A model generated the notes under the pieces. That model ran no database searches. It saw nothing but the letters and a program-made list of their open reading frames with translations, and was not told where the DNA came from. From positions 62,001-126,000 of the forward strand of contig QCJC01000003.1 in the NCBI GenBank assembly GCA_003216275.1: DNA of 64,000 bases. The letters run 5' to 3'. Of the stretch, positions 38,046-46,314 are shown in pieces. The stretch comes from Prochlorococcus sp. AG-402-P18. Lineage in GTDB: Bacteria; Cyanobacteriota; Cyanobacteriia; PCC-6307; Cyanobiaceae. Every line of letters starts with the position of its first letter. Position 1 is the stretch's first letter. Position numbers and translations under genes: made by a program.

Positions 38046-39236
38046 TTGACGGAGAGCTTACAAAATTTAGGTGTGAATTTTCAACTAGGACGCACCAAAA
38101 CTGTTAGGAGAGCTTACGGAATCGATGAAATTGCATTGGTTCCAGGCAGTAGAACAGTTGATCCTGAAATTACAAGAACGACTTGGGAAATTGGTGGATT
38201 TGAAAGAGATATTCCAATCATTGCAAGTGCTATGGATGGAGTGGTCGATGTGAATATGGCTGTTTCATTATCAAATATGGGATCTCTAGGTGTTTTAAAT
38301 CTAGAAGGGGTACAAACAAGATATGAGGATCCAGAGCCTGTTTTAAACAAAATAACCTCAACAGGAAAAGAAGAATTCGTTCCTTTGATGCAAGAAATTT
38401 ATAAACAGCCAATAAAGGAAGAACTTATTTTAAAAAGAATTCAAGAGATAAAGGAAAGAGGAGGAATTGCGGCTGTTAGTGGCACTCCACTCGCTGCAAT
38501 CAAGTTCGGAAATAAAATAAAAGATTTTGGTGCAGATTTATTCTTTCTTCAAGCAACTGTCGTTTCAACAGAGCACATAGGTAAAAAAGGTAATCAGAAT
38601 CTAGATCTTTTTCATCTTTGCCAAAACATTGGTATTCCCGTGGCAGTTGGTAATTGTGTTACTTATGAAGTTTCATTAGAACTAATGAGAGCCGGGGCAG
38701 CTGCCATAATGGTTGGTATTGGCCCTGGTGCAGCATGCACTTCTAGAGGCGTACTAGGTGTTGGAGTGCCTCAAGCAACAGCTATTTCTGATTGTGCTGC
38801 AGCAAGAAATGATTATCAGAAAGAGACTGGTAAATATGTTCCAATTATCGCTGATGGTGGAATTATTACTGGTGGAGATATATGCAAATGCATAGCTTGC
38901 GGAGCTGATTCAGTAATGATTGGATCCCCTATAGCCAGATCAAAAGAGGCGCCTGGAAAAGGTTTTCATTGGGGCATGGCAACACCCAGTCCTGTACTCC
39001 CAAGAGGTACGAGAATCAAAGTGGGAACAACAGGAAGTTTAAAAAGCATTCTCCTTGGCCCTGCGATCCTGGATGATGGTACACACAATTTATTAGGCGC
39101 AATTAAAACTTCCATGGGGACATTAGGAGCAATAGATCTCAAAGAAATGCAGAAAGTTGAAGTGGTAATAGCACCTTCTTTGTTAACAGAAGGAAAGGTT
39201 TACCAAAAGGCGCAACAACTCGGCATGGGCAAGTAA
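38046..39236 (+). CDS. guaB: GuaB3-family IMP dehydrogenase
   Basis: Catalyses, or is related to catalysis of, IMP to XMP with NAD+, the first step to GMP. At 396 residues without a CBS insertion it is the GuaB3-type enzyme found in cyanobacteria and actinobacteria. The nucleophile Cys is in 'GIGPGAACTSRGVLGVGVPQATAI', and the core 'AYGIDEIALVPGSRT', 'ADGGIITGGDICKCIACGADSVMIG' supports the TIM-barrel fold. Start is TTG at 38046. The Yfr1 RNA follows immediately. Confidence 0.93.
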   Translation: MTESLQNLGVNFQLGRTKTVRRAYGIDEIALVPGSRTVDPEITRTTWEIGGFERDIPIIASAMDGVVDVNMAVSLSNMGSLGVLNLEGVQTRYEDPEPVLNKITSTGKEEFVPLMQEIYKQPIKEELILKRIQEIKERGGIAAVSGTPLAAIKFGNKIKDFGADLFFLQATVVSTEHIGKKGNQNLDLFHLCQNIGIPVAVGNCVTYEVSLELMRAGAAAIMVGIGPGAACTSRGVLGVGVPQATAISDCAAARNDYQKETGKYVPIIADGGIITGGDICKCIACGADSVMIGSPIARSKEAPGKGFHWGMATPSPVLPRGTRIKVGTTGSLKSILLGPAILDDGTHNLLGAIKTSMGTLGAIDLKEMQKVEVVIAPSLLTEGKVYQKAQQLGMGK

Positions 39237-39281
39237 AGATGCTGAAAGATTTCATAATTAAACACACGAGTTAGAATTGGT

Positions 39282-39346
39282 TAGTGAGAGCCTTATCTCT
39301 CACACTCCTCACACACAACATGGCTCGACTTGTTCGGGCTTTTCTT
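39282..39346 (+). ncRNA. yfr1: Yfr1 small regulatory RNA
   Basis: Between guaB and trxA. A first hairpin GTGAGAG-CCTTAT-CTCTCAC (39284-39303) is followed by the single-stranded signature ACTCCTCACACAC (39304-39316) and a terminator hairpin GCTCGA...TTCGGGC followed by TTTTCTT. This two-hairpin layout with the ultraconserved CU-rich core and this genomic position are those of cyanobacterial Yfr1, known to base-pair with outer-membrane protein mRNAs (porins such as Som). The exact ends (39282 and ~39346) are estimated from the structure. Confidence 0.94.
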
Positions 39347-39451
39347 ATTAAAAAATACGAATCAATATTCAAACTTCGTTTAAAAATGGCAGAAAAACAT
39401 TTCTTAGGCAAAATACAATTGTTATGATCTAAGTCTTAAGACTTCAAAGGT

Positions 39452-39775
39452 ATGTCCACCGCTTCTCCTGTAACCGATTCCTCTTTTGAACAGGAAGTTC
39501 TCCAAAGCGATGTGCCTGTATTGGTTGATTTCTGGGCACCTTGGTGCGGTCCTTGCCGAATGGTTGCTCCAATTGTTGAGGAGATCTCAAAGGATTTCGA
39601 AGGAAAAATAAAAGTTTTCAAACTCAATACAGACGAGAACCCAAATGTTGCTAGTCAGTATGGAATCAGAAGCATACCTACTCTTATGATTTTTAAAGGA
39701 GGGCAAAAAGTAGACACTGTTGTCGGAGCAGTGCCCAAAGCGACTCTCTCTGGGACAATTTCAAAACATCTTTAA
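39452..39775 (+). CDS. trxA: Thioredoxin
   Basis: A 107-residue m-type-like thioredoxin that reduces target disulfides in the stroma-like cytoplasm, linking light to enzyme activity. The active site '[14 protein letters not shown]' has redox Cys32 and Cys35, with the cis-Pro in '[10 protein letters not shown]'. Length and order are typical. The start ATG at 39452 is preceded by an AT-rich leader after Yfr1. It may have its own promoter, since Yfr1 ends in a terminator ~105 bp upstream. Confidence 0.97.
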   Translation: MSTASPVTDSSFEQEVLQSDVPVLVDFWAPWCGPCRMVAPIVEEISKDFEGKIKVFKLNTDENPNVASQYGIRSIPTLMIFKGGQKVDTVVGAVPKATLSGTISKHL

Positions 39776-39828
39776 TTAAATAACTATTGATTTTTTATTA
39801 CTTATTGGCTGATTATTAGGTACATCTC

Positions 39829-40458
39829 TTGGCAAAGATTGGATTAATAGATTACGGAATGGGGAATCTATTTTCAGTTCAGCAAGCCTTTAAAAGGCTT
39901 AATCAACCTTTAAATAATGTTAGGGATAAAAACTCTATTGTTGAGTGTGATGCCTTGATCCTTCCAGGAGTAGGCGCTTTTGATGCGGCTATGGTTAATT
40001 TACAAAAAACGAATTTAATTCCTTCGATAATTGATTGGGTCAATAATGGGAAACCTCTTCTAGGAATTTGTTTAGGCTTACAGCTTTTATTTGAAGGCAG
40101 TGATGAAGGTTCTTTGAAGGGACTAGGATTGATAAAAGGTCATATTCGTAGACTACCTCAAGAAGAAAATGAAAGAATTCCTCATATGGGTTGGGCTCCA
40201 ATATCGATAAAGAATCAATGTCCTATTTTTAATAATGATCTAGGTTCGGACTGGATGTATTTCGTTCATTCTTATTCTGCATGCCCTTCAGAAGAAAAAA
40301 ATATTGTTGCGACTTCAAAATTTGGTACAACTGATGTAACAGCAATGGTTTGGCACAAGAATACAGGTGCCTGTCAGTTTCATCCTGAAAAATCCGGAAA
40401 GAAAGGACAAGAATTACTTTTAAATTGGATTAAATGGTTAGAAAACGCTGAATATTAA
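39829..40458 (+). CDS. hisH: Imidazole glycerol phosphate synthase subunit HisH
   Basis: The glutaminase subunit that gives ammonia to HisF for histidine synthesis. The 209-residue class I amidotransferase has 'IGLIDYGMGNLFSV', nucleophile Cys81 in 'PLLGICLGLQLLFEGS', and the triad 'GACQFHPEKSG'. Start is TTG at 39829, where MAKIGLIDYG matches the family N-terminus. The rsmD start codon lies 2 bp after its end, implying translational coupling. Confidence 0.96.
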   Translation: MAKIGLIDYGMGNLFSVQQAFKRLNQPLNNVRDKNSIVECDALILPGVGAFDAAMVNLQKTNLIPSIIDWVNNGKPLLGICLGLQLLFEGSDEGSLKGLGLIKGHIRRLPQEENERIPHMGWAPISIKNQCPIFNNDLGSDWMYFVHSYSACPSEEKNIVATSKFGTTDVTAMVWHKNTGACQFHPEKSGKKGQELLLNWIKWLENAEY

Positions 40459-40459
40459 C

Positions 40460-41062
40460 TTGAAAGGAAATCTAAGACTTATATCTGGGACGAAGATTAG
40501 AAGTCCTTTAAGCAATGAAACCAGACCCACCACTTCAAAAGTGAGAGAAGCAATAGTAAATATTCTAGGTAAAAATCTTTATAATTCCAGTTGGCTGGAT
40601 CTTTGCAGTGGGACTGGAGTAATGGCATGCGAAGTTCTTCAACAAGGTGCAAAAAGAATACTTGCTGTTGAAAAGCAAAGGGAAACAGCAAGATTATGCA
40701 AACTTAATCTCAAAGATGTCTCCAATAAACTTCAAGAACCTGTTTATTATGAAGTCGTCTGTAAAGAGGTAATATCATTTCTTAAAAAAGGGCCTAAAGA
40801 TATAAAATTCAAATTTCTTAAAGAATTTCCTTATTTCGGTAAAGAATTTGATTTTATTTATCTTGATCCTCCCTACAACTCTAGTATTTATGAACTTTCT
40901 CAAGAAATTTTGCTATCAAAGAAATGGATCAAAGAATCATCTACTTTGATTTGTGAATGCTCGTCAAAATCGCTTCCAGAGATACATAATGGATGGGAAA
41001 TAAATAGAAAAAAAATTTATGGTAATACATCTCTTTTTTTTCTTACTCCCAATCAGGCATAG
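40460..41062 (+). CDS. rsmD: 16S rRNA (guanine-N2) methyltransferase RsmD
   Basis: RsmD methylates G966 of 16S rRNA (E. coli numbering). The 200-residue Rossmann methyltransferase shows '[28 protein letters not shown]', the SAM motif '[20 protein letters not shown]', and the catalytic '[11 protein letters not shown]'. Start is TTG at 40460. Its last 20 bp overlap the 3' end of petG on the other strand. Confidence 0.93.
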
Positions 41063-41162
41063 AACTACTTCGTCGATACTGATTCCATGCACTGACAAAA
41101 AGACCTAATAAAGTTATTGGAACTAATCCAAGAACTATCCCACATAGGAGGGGCTCAATCAT
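41043..41162 (-). CDS. petG: Cytochrome b6f complex subunit V (PetG)
   Basis: PetG is a small essential single-helix subunit of cytochrome b6f. The 39-residue ORF, too short for the ORF track, translates to '[20 protein letters not shown]' plus '[19 protein letters not shown]', with one membrane helix and the conserved 'QYRR' stromal end. The start is ATG at 41162; no Shine-Dalgarno is obvious. It is divergent from the cytM-like gene across a short gap and its 3' end overlaps rsmD by 20 bp. Confidence 0.93.
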
Positions 41163-41218
41163 TGGCTCGCATTTTTCAGAAGTATTAACCACAATTGTTT
41201 CATGTCAAAGAGGTTTTC

Positions 41219-41608
41219 GTGAATACTCCGTCATCAAAAGCATTAATAACCAAAAGTAACAAAATGAGCTCCTTACGAATATTTTTACTTTCCATAATCA
41301 TTATTGCTTTACTAACAACTCTTTGGACAATAGGAGGCTTTAAACAGGATCCATTAATAACAGAAACGTTATCCATTCGAGGTGAACCTTTAAATGGGAG
41401 CAAATTATTTAAAATTAATTGCGTAGGTTGTCATGGAATTTCTGCTCAAGGTCTGGTTGGCCCCGATCTCCACGAGGTAACTGAACAACTAAGTGATAAA
41501 AAGATTATTAATCAAGTTATCAGAGGTCTTACACCACCCATGCCAAGTTTTGAAATTGAACCTCAATCAATGGCTGACTTATTGGCATATATGCACTCAT
41601 TAAGTTAG
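41219..41608 (+). CDS. cytM: Cytochrome cM-like membrane-anchored cytochrome c
   Basis: A mono-haem cytochrome c with an N-terminal hydrophobic anchor ('LRIFLLSIIIIALLTTLWTIGGF') and haem site 'INCVGCHGISAQGLVGPDL', with the sixth ligand Met in 'PPMPSFEI'. This fits cyanobacterial CytM, which affects respiration and photosynthetic electron flow in Synechocystis; another class I cytochrome is possible. The track begins at a TTG (41195). I chose GTG at 41219 because 'AAAGAGG' lies 5 nt before it; ATG at 41264 is another candidate. It ends 2 bp before the next gene. Confidence 0.85.
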   Translation: MNTPSSKALITKSNKMSSLRIFLLSIIIIALLTTLWTIGGFKQDPLITETLSIRGEPLNGSKLFKINCVGCHGISAQGLVGPDLHEVTEQLSDKKIINQVIRGLTPPMPSFEIEPQSMADLLAYMHSLS

Positions 41609-41610
41609 TA

Positions 41611-42348
41611 GTGGATTCCAAAAAAAAATTAATAGTTGTACTTGTTGAGCCAGCAGGGACAATAAATATTGGTAGCGTTGCAAGATTGTGCAAAAATTTC
41701 GAGATTGATGAATTAAGACTTGTCTCTCCTAAATGCAATCATTTATCTCAAGATTCTCAAAATATGGCTGTTAAAGGGCTAAAAATATTAAATGAAGCAA
41801 AGTTATATAAGAACTTATATGAAGCACTTTCAGACTGCGCAAGAATTATCGCAACTTGTGGAAGGAAAGAGCATGGAGATATACCACTCCACTCAAATAA
41901 AGAAGCATTGAGCTGGGCACTAGAATCAAAAAGAGGAGATAAAATTGCTTTAATTTTTGGAAGAGAGAATCGAGGCTTAACAAATGAAGAGCTTCTAATT
42001 GCAAATAAGATAATTAGCCTTAATACAAATGAAAAATACCCATCACTAAATCTTTCTCATGCAGTAGCTATTGTCCTGCACCAATTAAATCAACTTAAAC
42101 AAAATGATTTGTTTAAAAACGAAAAAGTCGAAAGTTTACCAGCAAATATAATTAAATTTGAAGATTGTATTAATGATGTAGGTAGTTTTCTATTAGATAT
42201 TGGTTTTTTAATGAAACATACTTATAAGGCTAGAATGTCAAAGATAAAACAATTGCTTCGAAGAGCCCAAGTTAAAGATGATGAGGTTGCCTTAATCAGA
42301 GGTATAGTAAGACAAGCTAGATGGGCAATTAAAAATAAAAATGATTAA
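41611..42348 (+). CDS. trmJ: TrmH/SpoU family RNA 2'-O-methyltransferase (TrmJ-like)
   Basis: A 245-residue SPOUT knotted methyltransferase. Motifs are 'VEPAGTINIGSVARLCKNFEIDELRLVSP' (motif 1), 'IALIFGRENRGLTNEELL' (motif 2) and 'LNLSHAVAIVLHQL' (motif 3), as in TrmJ/LasT-type enzymes acting at tRNA position 32. A helical C-terminal tail ('RAQVKDDEVALIRGIVRQARWAI') is typical of the TrmJ group. Start is GTG at 41611, 2 bp after the cytochrome stop. Exact tRNA target is inference. Confidence 0.88.
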   Translation: MDSKKKLIVVLVEPAGTINIGSVARLCKNFEIDELRLVSPKCNHLSQDSQNMAVKGLKILNEAKLYKNLYEALSDCARIIATCGRKEHGDIPLHSNKEALSWALESKRGDKIALIFGRENRGLTNEELLIANKIISLNTNEKYPSLNLSHAVAIVLHQLNQLKQNDLFKNEKVESLPANIIKFEDCINDVGSFLLDIGFLMKHTYKARMSKIKQLLRRAQVKDDEVALIRGIVRQARWAIKNKND

Positions 42349-42401
42349 TTAAAAATTAAAGGTAGAATAGATAGGAAAGGCTATATTATTTAATTTATAA
42401 A

Positions 42402-43484
42402 GTGAATAATCATCTCAAGACTATAACTAATATTATATTTACAAGCATAGGCCTATCAGTAATCTTAGGAAGCTTACTAAGAATAGTCGGTCCTATTTAT
42501 CAAAAGAACCAAAGCAACAGAACACTAACTTCAGCAAATAAATCAAAGAGATTTCAAAATAGAGAATCGATTCAGATGAATAAATATTTATTAAATTTCT
42601 CATTCAATGAGAACAAAATTGATCGAAACTTCATAAGAATAGAAAAACTTATTACTAATTGGGAAGCACATATCAAAGAATCTAATGGCTTGGAGGCTAG
42701 TTGTTTTTTCTTATCATTAGATAACAAAACCTATGCAGAAATAAAATCTAAAGACAAGCTTTCTGCAGCTAGTAGCATAAAGGTTCCTATTCTTATTGTT
42801 TTACTCAAAATGCTAGATAGTGGGGAAATATCATGGGATGAAAAGTTAATACTTTCAAAAGAAGTAATTGGTAGTGGCTCAGGATGGATGGCATATCAAA
42901 AAATTGGTGAAGAATTTCCAATATTTGAAGTAGCAACTGAAATGATTAGAGTCAGTGATAATACAGCAACTAATTTATTAATAAAACGCTTAGGGGGTAT
43001 CGATGAACTTAATAAGAGTTTTAATAAGCTAGGGCTGAGAAATACACGAATAAAAAGCTATCTTCCTGACTTAGATGGTACAAACTTAACCTCAACCATG
43101 GATCTGACACTAATAATGGCTTTAGTTGACAATGGATATTTACTTTCTAATCGTTCTAGAGACATTTTTAGGGAAATAATGAGTAAATCCAAAACAAATA
43201 CTTTGATACCTGCAGGAATATTGAGTGGATTAGGTAAAGAAACAGATGACATTGACTATCATCTCTCGACCAAAGGTTATGTCATTTACAATAAAACTGG
43301 TGACATTGGCATCTCATATTCAGATACTGCTTTAATTCAAACTCCCTATAACTCAAGGGCATTTGCAACTTTTATAGTCCAAGGCCCATTTAATGATCCA
43401 CGATCAGCAGAATTGATAAGAAAATTATCAGCAGAATTGATTGAATTTTTAGATCCAAATCAAAATGCGCGAAATACAAAATAG
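42402..43484 (+). CDS. Class A beta-lactamase-like serine hydrolase
   Basis: A 360-residue secreted or membrane-anchored protein with an N-terminal hydrophobic segment and a penicillin-binding/beta-lactamase fold. The three active-site motifs are present: S124-x-x-K127 ('AASSIKVP'), SDN at 185-187 ('VSDNTATNLL') and KTG at 298-300. In the omega-loop, where class A enzymes have 'W/R-E-P-E-L-N', this has 'YLPDLDGTNL', so the Glu166-equivalent that deacylates beta-lactams appears missing. It is thus more likely a peptidase or esterase of cell-wall metabolism than a true lactamase. Start is GTG at 42402. Confidence 0.85.
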   Translation: MNNHLKTITNIIFTSIGLSVILGSLLRIVGPIYQKNQSNRTLTSANKSKRFQNRESIQMNKYLLNFSFNENKIDRNFIRIEKLITNWEAHIKESNGLEASCFFLSLDNKTYAEIKSKDKLSAASSIKVPILIVLLKMLDSGEISWDEKLILSKEVIGSGSGWMAYQKIGEEFPIFEVATEMIRVSDNTATNLLIKRLGGIDELNKSFNKLGLRNTRIKSYLPDLDGTNLTSTMDLTLIMALVDNGYLLSNRSRDIFREIMSKSKTNTLIPAGILSGLGKETDDIDYHLSTKGYVIYNKTGDIGISYSDTALIQTPYNSRAFATFIVQGPFNDPRSAELIRKLSAELIEFLDPNQNARNTK

Positions 43485-43593
43485 AATTTTTTTAGTGATT
43501 TAATAAAAAAGATAGTTTTATTATCATTTTTTTAAAATTTATTTATCTAAAGAGACCTACCTATGAAACAATCAACCTACTACTAAAAAGAAA

Positions 43594-44682
43594 GTGAGTT
43601 CAACAAGAAAACGCAGGGTTTTTCCATTCACTTCCGTGATTGGTCAAGAAGAAATGAAGCTTGCGCTTCTGCTAAATGTTATTGACCCAAGAATTGGTGG
43701 AGTAATGATTATGGGGGACAGAGGGACTGGAAAATCCACAACCATAAGAGCCCTTGCTGATCTTTTACCTGCTATTGAAGTGGTTGAGGGAGACCCCTAT
43801 AACAGTTCTCTTGATGATCCAGATCTCCAAAGTAATGATGTAAGAGAAAAAATAGAAGGTGGGGGCGAGATTCAAAAAGGAGAGAAGCAAGTACCAATGG
43901 TTGATCTACCTCTGGGAGCGACAGAAGATAGACTTTGCGGGACTATAGATATAGAGAAAGCACTTAGTGAAGGAGTTAGAGCGTTTGAGCCAGGGCTCTT
44001 AGCGAAAGCCAATAGAGGCTTGCTTTATGTTGATGAAGTCAACCTTTTAGATGATCATCTTGTTGACGTCCTTTTAGACTCAGCAGCATCAGGCTGGAAT
44101 ACGGTTGAAAGGGAAGGTATTTCCATTCGCCATCCAGCAAGGTTTGTACTTATTGGTTCAGGTAATCCAGAGGAAGGAGAATTAAGACCCCAGTTACTTG
44201 ACCGGTTCGGAATGAGCGTCGAAGTCAGGACTGTAAGAGAAGCCAAACTTAGAGTTCAAGTCGTTGATCAACGGACAGCTTTTGATAATAATCCTGACGC
44301 TTTCAGTGATTCAGTCCAAGGGAACCAGGACTCGCTTCAACAAAAAGTAGTTGCTGCTCAAAATTTACTTAATGAAGTAAGCATAGATGAAGATCTGAGG
44401 TTGAGGATATCTGCTGTTTGTGGTGAACTTGATGTTGATGGACTAAGAGGAGATATTGTTACGAATAGGGCTGCTAGAGCTCTTGCAGCATTTGAAGGTA
44501 GAAGAGAAGTAACTGAAGAAGATATTGCCCGTGTTGTTTCAACAGCGCTAAGACATAGACTTAGAAAAGATCCTCTGGAACAAGTTGATTCTGGAGACAG
44601 AGTAATCAAAGCTTTTTGCAAAGTATTCGAAAGAAGTGAAAGCAATGATATTTCTGGATTTGAACTAACCACATCAAAATAA
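43594..44682 (+). CDS. chlI: Magnesium chelatase ATPase subunit I
   Basis: ChlI is the AAA+ motor of Mg-chelatase, which inserts Mg2+ into protoporphyrin IX, the first step specific to chlorophyll. The 362-residue protein has '[19 protein letters not shown]', Walker A '[16 protein letters not shown]', the ChlI insertion '[20 protein letters not shown]', Walker B '[17 protein letters not shown]' and '[19 protein letters not shown]'. GTG start. ruvC begins with the base after its stop (TAA-GTG). Confidence 0.97.
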   Translation: MSSTRKRRVFPFTSVIGQEEMKLALLLNVIDPRIGGVMIMGDRGTGKSTTIRALADLLPAIEVVEGDPYNSSLDDPDLQSNDVREKIEGGGEIQKGEKQVPMVDLPLGATEDRLCGTIDIEKALSEGVRAFEPGLLAKANRGLLYVDEVNLLDDHLVDVLLDSAASGWNTVEREGISIRHPARFVLIGSGNPEEGELRPQLLDRFGMSVEVRTVREAKLRVQVVDQRTAFDNNPDAFSDSVQGNQDSLQQKVVAAQNLLNEVSIDEDLRLRISAVCGELDVDGLRGDIVTNRAARALAAFEGRREVTEEDIARVVSTALRHRLRKDPLEQVDSGDRVIKAFCKVFERSESNDISGFELTTSK

Positions 44683-45147
44683 GTGAGATTCATAGGGATA
44701 GATCCAGGACTTGCGAGAGTAGGTTATGGAATCATTGATGAAATAGAAGGAAGGAAAAAAATGCTTGATTGCGGTATTATAGAAACCAAATCATCTCAAA
44801 AAGAAGAAGAGAGACTTCTAGAAATATCTAATGATTTAAGCTTAATAATAAAAAAATGGAGCCCCAAAATAGCTGCTGTAGAAAAATTTTTTTTCTACAG
44901 GTCAAGTACAACAATTAGTGTCGTTCAGGCTAGAGGAGTAATAATTATGACTTTAGGAAAGCACAATCTTTCGATATTAGAGTTTCCACCCATGCAAATA
45001 AAACTTGCAGTAACCGGTTATGGACATTCAAAAAAAGATGACGTTTTGAACTCTGTTATGAGTGAACTTAATCTCAGTTCTGCACCAAAGCCAGATGACG
45101 CTGCGGATGCACTAGCAATTGCTCTTACAGGTATCTATCTTCAATAA
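44683..45147 (+). CDS. ruvC: Holliday junction resolvase RuvC
   Basis: RuvC cuts Holliday junctions in recombination. The 154-residue endonuclease begins '[18 protein letters not shown]' with the first catalytic Asp, has '[14 protein letters not shown]' with the catalytic Glu, '[21 protein letters not shown]', and the last acidic cluster '[13 protein letters not shown]'. GTG start directly adjacent to the chlI stop shows translational coupling. Confidence 0.97.
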   Translation: MRFIGIDPGLARVGYGIIDEIEGRKKMLDCGIIETKSSQKEEERLLEISNDLSLIIKKWSPKIAAVEKFFFYRSSTTISVVQARGVIIMTLGKHNLSILEFPPMQIKLAVTGYGHSKKDDVLNSVMSELNLSSAPKPDDAADALAIALTGIYLQ

Positions 45148-45174
45148 TTTCTTAATTCTACAAAAGCTATTTAT

Positions 45175-45771
45175 TTGAAAAAAATGCATGAAAATATAGA
45201 ATCAAAAAAAGAACTTAAAAGAAAAGAATACAAGCTCATTCGTTATTCTAATCATTCAATAATACATGAAGAGATAAAAAAAAATGTCCGAAACTCTTTA
45301 AGAATACTTTTAAATAAATATCATTCTGAAGGGAAATATATTGGTATTTATTGGCCATTAAGAGGTGAGGTAGACATAAGGTTTATAAAAGATATTTACA
45401 ATTATAAGTTAGTTTTACCCTCATGTTCAAAAGCTGGTGGTATAAATTATCATCATTGGTCAGAAAAAGAATTAAAGGTTGATGCCTTCAGCATACCGGC
45501 ACCGATGTCAGAGAAAATCATCAACCCTATTGATATTTCTATCCTATTTGTACCAGCAATAGCTATTGATCAGGAAGGATACAGATTAGGCTATGGAGGA
45601 GGATATTTTGATCGTCTTCGTCAAAGAGATAGATGGTCTTCAATCCCAGCATTCTTAGTTATCAGTCAAAATTGTATATCTAAAAATCCATTACCCAGGG
45701 ACGAATGGGACATACCATTTAATGGTTGGATTAGCGAGAAAGGTCTATATCAAATTGAGGCAACTAAATAA
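45175..45771 (+). CDS. 5-formyltetrahydrofolate cyclo-ligase family protein
   Basis: A 198-residue protein of the MTHFS family, which converts 5-formyl-THF to 5,10-methenyl-THF with ATP. The signature 'IDQEGYRLGYGGGYFDRL' carrying the phosphate-binding loop and 'YIGIYWPLRGEVDIRFI' are clear; the N-terminal 'KKELKRKEYKLIR' is the ATP-interacting helix. The track uses TTG at 45175; the ATG at 45184 is equally plausible. It sits between ruvC and sufE, same strand. Confidence 0.88.
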   Translation: MKKMHENIESKKELKRKEYKLIRYSNHSIIHEEIKKNVRNSLRILLNKYHSEGKYIGIYWPLRGEVDIRFIKDIYNYKLVLPSCSKAGGINYHHWSEKELKVDAFSIPAPMSEKIINPIDISILFVPAIAIDQEGYRLGYGGGYFDRLRQRDRWSSIPAFLVISQNCISKNPLPRDEWDIPFNGWISEKGLYQIEATK

Positions 45772-45813
45772 TTAGTTAGGGTCTAAGATAAATCAATTAA
45801 TAGATCTGACGAG

Positions 45814-46275
45814 GTGAATCAAATCAAGGAATATTCTTTCGACAATAGCTTTGGAAGTAATTCATTAGATAGTCTTATAGAGCGTCTTCAATCAACTTCA
45901 GACCCCAAAAGGCGCTATGAATATATTTTATGGCTTGCTAAAAGTCTTCCAATTTTAAATGAAGAACTACATCTGGAAACCACTAAAGTAAAAGGATGCA
46001 TCTCAGAGGTATACGTTCTTGGTATTCTTCTCAACGGAAAAATTCAATGGAAAGGATATTCAGATGCACTTATAACGAAAGGATTGCTAGCTTTTCTTAT
46101 AAAAGGTTTAAATGATCTAACACCTTCTGAAGTACTCTCTATTGATGAAAAGTTTATTGAGATGACAGGACTAAGCAAAAGCTTGACTCCATCAAGAGCG
46201 AATGGTTTTCTTAACATATTTCTAAAAATGAAAGCGCAAGCCAAAAAACTCTTATTACCAAGCTCTGATAATTAA
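45814..46275 (+). CDS. sufE: SufE-like sulfur acceptor
   Basis: SufE takes persulfide sulfur from cysteine desulfurase SufS for Fe-S cluster assembly, a large demand in photosynthetic cells. The 153-residue protein has 'DPKRRYEYILWLAKSLP' and the acceptor Cys in 'TTKVKGCISEVYV', followed by 'FLIKGLNDLTPSEVLSI' and 'GLSKSLTPSRANGFLNIFLKMK'. GTG start, with a preceding 'ACGAGG' about 2 bp away (rather close). Typical length; Cys present. Confidence 0.93.
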   Translation: MNQIKEYSFDNSFGSNSLDSLIERLQSTSDPKRRYEYILWLAKSLPILNEELHLETTKVKGCISEVYVLGILLNGKIQWKGYSDALITKGLLAFLIKGLNDLTPSEVLSIDEKFIEMTGLSKSLTPSRANGFLNIFLKMKAQAKKLLLPSSDN

Positions 46276-46314
46276 AAATAGTGTATTAAAAAAAAATCAT
46301 CGCATCATCAAAAC

